Assembly (NCBI GenBank): GCA_021029095.1
Contig: JAJOHG010000012.1
Span: forward strand, 1-64,000
Direction: 5' to 3'
DNA length: 64,000 nucleotides
Origin: Phellopilus nigrolimitatus
Taxonomy: Eukaryota; Basidiomycota; Agaricomycetes; Hymenochaetales; Hymenochaetaceae
Below, in pieces: positions 56,401-64,000 of this stretch (positions are counted from its first letter, which is position 1; each line of letters opens with the position of its first letter). The notes beneath the pieces were generated by a model. The model was not told the DNA's origin. It ran no database searches and saw only the letters and a list, made by a program, of their open reading frames with translations. The position numbers were made by a program, and so were the translations under genes.

Positions 56401-57058
56401 GACGAGAAGCGCTTGGTTGATTTGTCTGCTCGCCTTCCTTCGAATCGCCCTGCGCCAGCCTTGCCGTCGCGCTCACGTCCGAAGATGTCTCTTTGCCTTT
56501 TGAAATGAGTGTATTCGAGCGTGCTCCATGATGTGATGTTGTCTCAGAAATGAGATTTGCACGGTCAAGCGGAGGCTCGTCGACTGAAGACTGCGGTGTG
56601 CTGTCGTCACCTGAGGTAGAACGAATATCATAGTTTGGCAGAGAAGCATTTGTCACAGCAGGCTCTCTTGCCGCTTGTGATGACGGAAGGTCTTCAAGAA
56701 TGGGTTGCGTGAGACCCGCCGCTGCATCGCCGCCAACCGAGTCCGGCCGTGACACCGCAGGTGTCTTTGACCAACGTCGCGATCTTCGCCACCATTTTCC
56801 ACTCTCCACACCAGACCGAGATGCATCTCCTTCACCATTTTGAGTGGATGAGCTAGGACTCATCAGTCCGACGACGCTATTCCGCAAAGACCTCCGGTGC
56901 TCTTGTATCCGGGAGCGGGAGCCCGTATCTGGAGAGGTTGGAGAGGCTCGGACTTCAGACTGTCCATGGTTCACAGCAGCTACAGCCGGCGACACAAGAA
57001 CATTACTGGGAGCCGAGGGAGTCCGTCGAGCGCCGTTGGTAGAGTTTGTCTGGCCCAT
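53457..57058 (-). CDS. RING-H2 finger protein with N-terminal myristoylation-type motif
   Basis: The start at 57058 gives MGQTNSTNG, a Gly-2 plus Ser/Thr-6 pattern typical of N-myristoylation. A long disordered Ser/Pro-rich region (to about 55,780) follows, then small exons (VATAATAASLL, GSGNQALSRPPQ), an alpha-helical charged part (RTLWESLRERLVHGRG, DSFERFLVDLQVDLRIALTR), and TFFIYVFGG. At the C terminus is a RING-H2 domain: [32 protein letters not shown]...CPAC, with C3H2C3 ligands. It is probably a membrane-anchored E3 ubiquitin ligase. The frame changes between DSFERFLVDLQ and the acidic part near 55,000, by an unidentified intron or an indel. The 3' end is 53457, or about 53392 if a last intron after CPACRSK is used. 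Confidence 0.8.
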
Positions 57059-58237
57059 GGAGGGCTGAGGAGAGCAGAGGAGTTAGTGGGCGTGGGCGCT
57101 AATAGTAATAAGGCCGGGTCCGGGGTTGCTGACGCGTCGGAAGTCGCTGCAGTTACGCAAGTCGATCGAGTGCAGGACTTGGTCGTGGAAAGAGGGAAGA
57201 AAGGACTAGATACAATGGATCTGGATTTCGTGGGATGTGTCTGAAAGGTTGGAGTGGTAAAAGACTGAGAGCGGGCTGGCTTGTAATAGTACATGTAGTC
57301 GATTGCGGTGCATGATGCATTCCTGTGAACTGTCACGTCCGATCTAGCCACATCATTCTATATCTCTATTATCGCTCTACATATTCATCCTTCTTTAAAC
57401 AAATCGATCGTCAGAGACAAACGCATCCCATGCCACTTCTACGTTTTGATCTAAGTGGCTTCTCAAGTATTCAGCACTGACTTCGACACTTCGCAATCCA
57501 AATACACAGGACGAGCAGGTCCCCGTGGTGCGATTAGAAGAGCGTGGTCGGCATCTATTAAAAGGACGTGCAACGACGCTGAATTCCGCGTAGCTTGTAG
57601 CAATCAAATGAAGGCGGACAGGCTATCGTAAGAACTGTCCAGCCAGGCGACTTGGTACAGGGAGATAATGCCAAATCAGTAATCGTTGAACATCCATCTT
57701 CGTAGAATAAAGAATACGCTGGGACACAATGAGAGAACGGGTACGTGTTTTCTTTCTTTCTAGCAGGTCAGGCGAGCGGCGTTCGCCACAATAGCACAAT
57801 GGCGACAATACGGCGCGCATGAGAGGTCTTTTTCCCGTCGAGATGGACGTTTTTAGCGCCAGGGTATGCTATTTGAATTCTTCATAGCAGGAAGCATTTA
57901 GACAAGGGGCCCAGACCGCGTTGAGTGGATTTGTGGACAAACAAATCATGTAGAATACCGCGGTGTTGCACATGCTTGGACTTGATTAGCCCAAATACAT
58001 AAACCAAACACTTAACTGACAGAAGAGTTTGTACGGGATAAGCTCAAAGAAATTGCTCATAAGATATGAAGTCTACATAAAGCAACGGCACGGTCATTCA
58101 ATTGCGAGTGGCAAAATCGAGTACCTTGACTAGTCCATTCTAATTTCTATGCCATTCAACCTGTCATCGTGGAAACTCACACGATATTGATTCTTTATAT
58201 CACCTGAGAAATAAACACGCTCATATAAGCTACACCA
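57059..58237. other. Intergenic region, possible small unrecognised exons
   Basis: Mostly promoter of the RING gene (57,059-57,360) and the 3' region of the CoA-transferase gene. Two minus-strand ORFs (57,623-57,820 and 57,395-57,607) are adjacent and fairly non-repetitive, the second containing CRPRSSNRTTGTCSSC. I recognise no family and cannot join them with a good intron, so I do not call a gene. Confidence 0.4.
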
Positions 58238-60102
58238 TTAGCCTCTCGGTAGCCATCTTGCTTCATGAGCGTCCAGCACCAAAGGTGCCTCTCCCTCTCT
58301 CACAGGCGTCAGCGATAGTTTGGCTGCATGCCCAATCGCAGTCATCTCTACATGTTTCTGCTCTTCGAAAGTAGCAGTAACAGGGAGAGCCTGTTTAAGC
58401 TTGACTGCAAGTGCGGCTATCTCTTCGGCTTGCGGGACCGTACACGGGGGTAGAGCAAGACTTTCGTTAAACGCAGACTCCGAGCCGAGCTGGCCCAGCG
58501 AGCGAATCCACTGCGCGACGCCTGCTAGAGATACCCTTACTTCCCACGTCCCGCCCTCCTGTTGCAGATGTAAGATCAATTTACAATGGAGAAACTCGGA
58601 CTGCTCACAGTTATTGTCTTGCATAATGCGGTGATGATACCGAAGGCGAGCAGATAGCCAGCAGCATGATCGATTGCTTGACAGGGCAATGCCTTGGGGG
58701 ATGTAACTTCATCGGACTGTCCTCTGAAGGATCTGAAAGCCTCGGCTTCTGCGAAGCCGAATCCTGTCGCATTTTGCACCAAAGAATCGAACTGATGGAA
58801 AAGGTCAGAGAAAAGGCGAGCGATATTGAAAGCGTTATACGGACGCCCCGCCTGTCTTTCCAGGGTCCTTCCCAGCCATAGGCAGACAAGCTTGCATAAA
58901 CGATACCGGGTCTCATCTTTGCCAGGTCTTCTACTCCAAATCCTTTCTCACGAAGTCCACCAGGGCGGTACGCCTGTAGGAAAACATCTGTTTCCTTCGC
59001 TAGATCTTCGAGTGTCAAGCGATCTGTATCGCTCGTAAGATCAAGCTGGGTTGTACGCTTTCCGCGTGAAGTATCTTTATCGAGAAACGGCAAGGCGGGT
59101 AGATTAGGAGACGTTACAAGGAGTACATCTGCTCCGTGGGCTGTGAAGAAAACCAAGTTCAGAATTTTCCCTGGTTTTCGGCGCTCGAGCATACCAGCCA
59201 AAGTCCTCCCAGCAACAGGACCCGCAAGGATACGGGTCAGATCCAATACACGGATACCTTCCAGTGGAGAATGGGATGGCAATCCCTTATCTCGTTTCGG
59301 CGCATCGCCTACCTTAATCAGCTCGACGGGTGGGCTGTTCTTGAGCGCAATAGAATGGGGATGACTATCCCATTCATTGAAAAATCTGGCTTTTGTTGCA
59401 CACATTTTTCTTGCAGCAGCTTGGTCTTCAAACTCCTGCGCGTTCCAATGAAGAAGGGCAGCCTGCACCGACTCGCGCGTTCCCTCGCATTTCAGGAGAT
59501 GTAAAATCCCTTCTTTATGGCTGAATATGGAACGGACTATAATCAAGGAGAAAGCTAGGCTAGTGAATGTTGGTTTACATACTGGTGGAAATTGGTATGG
59601 ATCCGTACGAAACCGTCCTTGGTCTGGTATACACCAGCGAGTTCGTCGAACAGAGCGCCTTCTGGCTTTTCGCCATTGAGCAGCCAATAACTTTCGCTCT
59701 CTTGAGAGTATTATCATAATTAGGACACTGCGCGAAGCTCATGATGTGCAAATTTAATGAACGTTTTTACGCAACTGAACTCGAGTATGGCGTGTCGAGG
59801 GTCGACAGAGACATATTGACTTTGACCGGATCTCAGGTAATGGAGATGTGCTGCAGAGAGTCCAGAGAGGCCAATTGTTATCTGCTAGTAGGTTCAGAGC
59901 GACGTCCCTGCTCTGCTCGAGCTTCTGCTCGAGCTCGAGGAATTTGAGTCCGCACCTGCGCGACTGATCCGAGCTTGAAAGAAGAATTGACGGCAGGATC
60001 TGGTCTGTCGCCCAAACGCAGGTAAGTCAGACTCTGTCCAGGCAGTCCTTGTGCCAGCCATATATTCTCCGCGTGAATACGAGTGTTGGCAGCTAAATCC
60101 AT
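58238..60102 (-). CDS. Family III CoA-transferase (CaiB/BaiF), second copy type
   Basis: The start at 60102 gives MDLAANTRIHAENIWLAQGL. After the first intron (GTGCGG donor, about 59,882-59,952) follows GLSGLSAAHLHYLRSG. The middle exon has EGILHLLKCEGTRESVQAAL and SPLEGIRVLDLTRILAGPVA. Then come AHGADVLLVTSPNLPALPFLD, the LAKETDVFLQAYRPGGLREKG helix, GIVYASLSAYGWEGPWKDRRG and, across an intron, FDSLVQNATGF, which places the catalytic Asp of the family. The C-terminal part has DHAAGYLLAFGIITALCKTI and WEVRVSLAGVAQWI. About 530 residues with an N-terminal extension, as in a fungal subgroup. Only distantly related to the SUGCT-like gene at 39045. Substrate unknown. Confidence 0.87.
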
Positions 60103-60269
60103 GGTGGATACTCAGTGAAAATATTTAAGTCACAGTAATATCGGACTCGAAGTAGTAGCACGAAGGCAACCAAAGGGGGTAAGTCTGGCGGGCTTGCTAA
60201 GCGTCCGGTGGCGGACACACGACCTCGACGTCCCATCGCGCCTTACGCGCATCATTCGCGCAAGCCGCA
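60103..60269. promoter_or_regulatory. Short divergent promoter CoA-transferase / VNX1
   Basis: Only 167 bp lie between the divergent start codons, so both core promoters and 5' UTRs overlap here. A TATTTAAG sequence lies near 60,121. No regulator site is claimed. Confidence 0.45.
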
Positions 60270-63200
60270 ATGTCGAGTATCCCCTCGCCGAACGACCGCG
60301 AACCCAGCGGCCAAAACTCTTCTGGCGTGACGCCGACATCGACACCTGCATACCGTCTTCCTCTCCATCGCAGTACTTCTCACTCATCTAATTGGTCAAC
60401 CGACGCCCCTCACCACAACCAAGGCACATCGTATTTCCCCGCGTCGCCATCACCGAGACGTGTACCGACTCGCTCGCTCTCTGCTGCGCGAAGCTTGAGC
60501 GTCAGCAGCGAACGAGACGAGGATGAGGACGAGAACGAGGACGAGGGCTGCGACACTGGTGCCACAGACGACCGTGGCAAGAAACCATCTGCCGCCGACC
60601 CTGCGGGTTCGACCGAGGACGACAACGAGGACGACAACGACGAACGTACCGAACGTCAGTACTCTGATGTCGACCCCCTCACTCTCAAGGACAGACAATC
60701 GATCATGAACGTTGACCATCCATTCGGTCTACCTATCTGGAAGCCCGCTTTATACAAGAAATCGCGTACGGTCAACAGAGATGCAGAGACGGCCCTCCAT
60801 GCAACTCCGACTGCATATGGAGAGAGGCATTTACATCCTGGCAATATTGCTTGGGCAGTACTATTTGGTTTATGGTTAGCAGTGATTTGCCTTCTAGCTT
60901 CGGTCGTGTTGTTCGTAACACCTATTGGTGGGCGACGATATGCACCACTCGTTTACGGACTTGGATGGTATCTTTTATGGCCATTTGGAAAATACGTCGA
61001 GGGCTTTTCGGAAGAGTGTTCCGGTGACCCCGTCATCCGGGGATCTGACTTGGGGAGCAACCATACCATCGATGAGGTTGAAGAGGAACAAAGTACGCCT
61101 CGCGTGCGTTCACCCTCTTCAACCATTACCCAGCGAAACTTACCAACGTCTTTTGGACAAGGCGCTTCTCACAACGAAGAGACTGTTACCGAGCATAGCC
61201 CGTTCATCCAGAAGGGTCCTAAAAGGTCTTATGGGACCGTTCCGACAGTGAAGCATATTGGGCGCGTGCAAAAAAAGTCTAGCAGTAGTGATTGGCTAGG
61301 AAAGGCCATCTTTTGGCTACTTTTGACTTCAATAGTTGCGCCGCTCATGCTCATTGTTTGCCTCATATGTTGGTTCCTCGTGGTCACCATTCCCATGGCG
61401 AAACTGAATTGGGCATTGATCAAGCATATGTTCCAACGCCCGACCAGTATCCGTTTTTGCGCGGCTCCCCCGGCCTTGATCGTATCTTCCCCCCCAGATC
61501 CTTCGTCATCGGCGGGTCAGTCAGACGAAGCTGGACGAGCTCGTGAAACCACGTTCACCTTGAAAAGTACACGCTTGTCCGCTGGTCAAGCCGCTCCTTC
61601 AGGATCACCTTCGTCGACCGTTTTACTTTGCACGTATCGGGCCGTCGGATTCCGATATTATAAGTATACAGTCGGTGGTGTCAACATATTTTTCGTGAAT
61701 CTGATGGCTGTCGTAATTTTCGCGATCATAGATGGCTTTATTCTTCTTCCTATGAGGGATGGTTACGAGCTCCATGGGAACCTGTTCCTGCTGTCTTGGA
61801 AGTTCTTGCGAGTAGAGCTTTGATTTTCACTGTCAGCCTGGCCAGTGTCATCCCTTTGTCTTACTTCATTGGCATGGCAGTCGCTTCCATCAGTGCCCAG
61901 TCTTCCATTGGGATGGGAGCTGTTATTAATGCAACATTCGGTTCAATAATCGAAATTATCTTGTATGCAATCGCGTTAACTCAAGGCAAAGGCCATCTGG
62001 TAGAAGGAAGCATTGTTGGCAGCCTGCTCGCAGGCGTTCTTTTGATGCCTGGAGCAAGTATGTGCAGCGGGGCGTTGCGAAAGAAGGAGCAAAAGTTCAA
62101 CGCCAAAAGCGCTGGCGTCACTAGCACGATGCTAATCATGGCCATTATCGGAACACTGACACCTACTCTTTTCTATCAGACATATGGAAATGTTTGTTTC
62201 TACTTTCTCTGTCTTCTGCACGTTTTCTGATTCGTTGTTTCAAAAGTTCGAACTTATCTGTGATGGTTGTCCTGCAGTGAATAGCCCTTCTCCGGGAAAA
62301 GTACCATGGAGCTGTAGTCATTGCTATTACGAGCACCCTGACCCCATACATGATGACTTCTATCAGTCTACAGTCAAGTCACTGATGTATTTCTGCGCTG
62401 CTATTCTACTTTTCGTGAGTTGTGCTATGAACATTATCCATATTTTGGGTTTACTCACAACAACTGTAGTCTTACCTCATCGGCCTATGGTTTTCCCTCC
62501 GTACCCATGCCTCCCAGATCTGGCAGAATCCTCGGCAATTAATGCACCCGCTCGACCTTCCCGTGCCCCCTGCTGGCCAAGGAAGGATGTCGTTTTACCA
62601 CCGACTAACGCAGACAAGCTCGGGCCTACCTACGCACCGTTTGAACCGCAAAGCAAGCGATCTGACAATGCCTGGCGACGATGCTCAGTCTAGGTCGCAG
62701 ACTCCAGGTCCAAGAGAACAGCCTCCTTCACCATCTATGACGCGCAGAGTTTCTCGAGGGCCTCCGAGTCAGCAACAACAGCAGCCGGGACTTTATACAC
62801 CTTTCTTAGAGAGTGTCGGCCAGGGCGTTAAAGCATCGGGGATGCGTCTGCCTGTCGACTTAACAAGAGAAGATTTTGACCGCGCTGTGGCTGTAGCAAC
62901 TGTGTCCGCTCTGAGGCAAGCCTACTCTCATTCTCCTGCTCGTCATCGCGGCTCTGCGCTCGGTGCTGAAGGGCACGAGGAGAGTGGCGGGCATGGAGGA
63001 CACGAAGGCCCGAGCTGGAGCCGCACCAGGAGTGCCAGTGTTCTTCTCGCTTGCACGGCTCTTTATGCTGCCATTGCAGGTAGGCAAATTTGATAACTCT
63101 GCCAAGTTGGTCTCATGTTTGTCACAGAGATATTGGTGGACGTCGTGGACGTCGTTTTGGAGGGCTCTGGAATCGATGAGAAATTTCTTGGATTGACGCT

Positions 63201-63853
63201 TTTTGCGCTGGTGCCCAATACAACTGAGTTCATGAATGCAATATCTTTTGCTATGTATGGAAACATAGCTTTAAGGTCCGTTCTTTCTTGAGATATAACA
63301 CTGATTATCTAACATCAAGTGCATTGCCTTCTCCAGTATGGAAATTGGTTCGGCTTATGCGCTTCAAGTATGTTTACTCCAAATTCCTGCGATGGTTGCA
63401 TTTTCGGCTTGGCACGACCCGCAGAAAATGGGGACGGTTGCAGATACTTTTACGTGAGTTTTATCCCATTCCCCTTTTCTCTTCTATGTTTGTCATTGCG
63501 CGTTGGAATGACGAATTTAACGAAACACTTCGCAGACTCATTTTTCCACGATGGGATGTGATTGCTATCATTTTGTCCATATTTTTGCTGACGTACACCT
63601 ACATTGAGGCAAAGAGCAACTACCACAGAGGCAGTATCCTTATACTCAGGTAAATTTATCTTGATTGTGGACTTGCATGACATTGCACTAATCGCTTGGT
63701 ATGTGCAGCTATGTTGTCTTAGTAGCTGGGTTTTATTTTGCTCCTCAGAGGCCTGATAGTACTGAGCAAGGCACATTCAAATTCAGTCAATATTCCCCGA
63801 GCTCTATGTTGGAGTCTATCCAGCTTGCAATGACTTCGTTATGGACCAGGTGA
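60270..63853 (+). CDS. VNX1: Vacuolar monovalent cation/calcium-proton exchanger, VNX1 type
   Basis: CAX-superfamily antiporter of the long fungal type (yeast Vnx1, Na+ and K+/H+ exchange at the vacuole). The start at 60270 gives a Ser-rich then acidic cytosolic N terminus. The first membrane segments are NIAWAVLFGLWLAVICLLAS and GLGWYLLWPFGKYVEG. Then come AIFWLLLTSIVAPLMLIVCL, YYKYTVGGVNIFFVNLMAVV, the exchanger signature GAVINATFGSIIEIILYAIA with the acidic Glu, GSIVGSLLAGVLLMPGA, a Cys-rich loop (CDGCP...WSCSHCYYEH), a large hydrophilic loop, and the second CAX repeat (LVPNTTEFMNAISFAMYGN, SMEIGSAYALQV). Ends SLWTR at 63853. The frame shifts by one base near 61,760-61,775, between GFILLPM and PWEPVPAVLEVL. 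Confidence 0.88.
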
Positions 63854-64000
63854 AAGAGAGGCCGGGTGCTCGAAGTGTTTTCTTCATAATTATTCTAAGC
63901 CCCTTGCATTGCACCATCGAACACTTTTTAACATATCAGTAACGACAATTGTCATGTTTATTACACATTGGACTTGATACCATATTGCAGTAAAGACACA
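63854..64000. other. 3' flank of VNX1
   Basis: No coding feature seen before the window end; AT-rich, presumably the 3' UTR and terminator region of VNX1. Confidence 0.5.

Noticed and set aside
56980..57351. ORF upstream of and overlapping the start of the RING gene.
   Set aside because: It overlaps the MGQTNST start in another frame, is low-complexity and is probably 5' UTR.
34959..63853. Possibility of a secondary-metabolite or defence gene cluster in the genic half.
   Set aside because: All recognised genes are housekeeping or general metabolic; no synthase, P450 set, transporter set or NLR-type gene is present.

Overview
The window is eukaryotic DNA from a filamentous basidiomycete, most likely an Agaricomycete. 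The evidence is the many short introns (about 50-70 nt) in conserved fungal genes (KGD1, CHL1, BMS1, YPD1, MYG1, VNX1), the chromodomain Ty3/gypsy and Ty1/copia retrotransposons, and tightly packed divergent and convergent genes. There are no bacterial-style operons or ribosome binding sites. Gene coordinates given here span exons plus introns.

Bases 1-30,770 form a nested transposable-element block. From left to right it holds: (i) a degenerate Ty3/gypsy chromovirus on the minus strand (1-5170), cut by the window edge inside its chromodomain; (ii) a 2.25 kb fold-back element with 39-bp terminal inverted repeats and two 473-bp internal inverted arms (5622-7874); (iii) three related copia copies, here A (7963-13936, minus), B (16686-21591, minus) and C (15731-26696, plus). 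B sits inside the 5' UTR of C with a 5-bp target duplication. C sits inside a fold-back MITE whose two parts are now at 13937-14073 and 26697-26960. Target-site bookkeeping shows that A and C have exchanged flanks by an inversion, and that the 5' UTR of C was flipped between two oppositely oriented LTRs. (iv) A large LTR-like element without gag or pol, probably a solo LTR (26970-30570, TSD CCCGC), carries 79-bp tandem repeats. (v) Inside it lies a 2.2 kb hAT-like DNA transposon (28080-30293, 8-bp TSD) that has captured fragments of at least three host genes: coatomer beta' (SEC27/COPB2), an FHA-domain protein of SLMAP/Vps64 type, and the U3 snoRNP protein UTP4. This transposon is the most unusual item in the window.

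Bases 31,400-63,850 are a normal gene-dense region: CHL1 helicase (+), KGD1 2-oxoglutarate dehydrogenase E1 (-), a SUGCT-type CoA-transferase (+), an ornithine cyclodeaminase/mu-crystallin protein (-), YPD1 phosphotransfer protein (-), BMS1 ribosome-biogenesis GTPase (-), a Cep57-type coiled-coil protein (+), MYG1 exonuclease (+), a RING-H2 protein with a myristoylation-like N terminus (-), a second family III CoA-transferase (-) and a VNX1-type vacuolar cation/H+ exchanger (+). Three pairs are divergent with short shared promoter regions. KGD1, the SUGCT-like enzyme and the mu-crystallin-like enzyme are adjacent and may belong to the lower part of lysine catabolism; this is inference. Several conserved genes show single frame breaks, which may be consensus indels rather than true pseudogenes.
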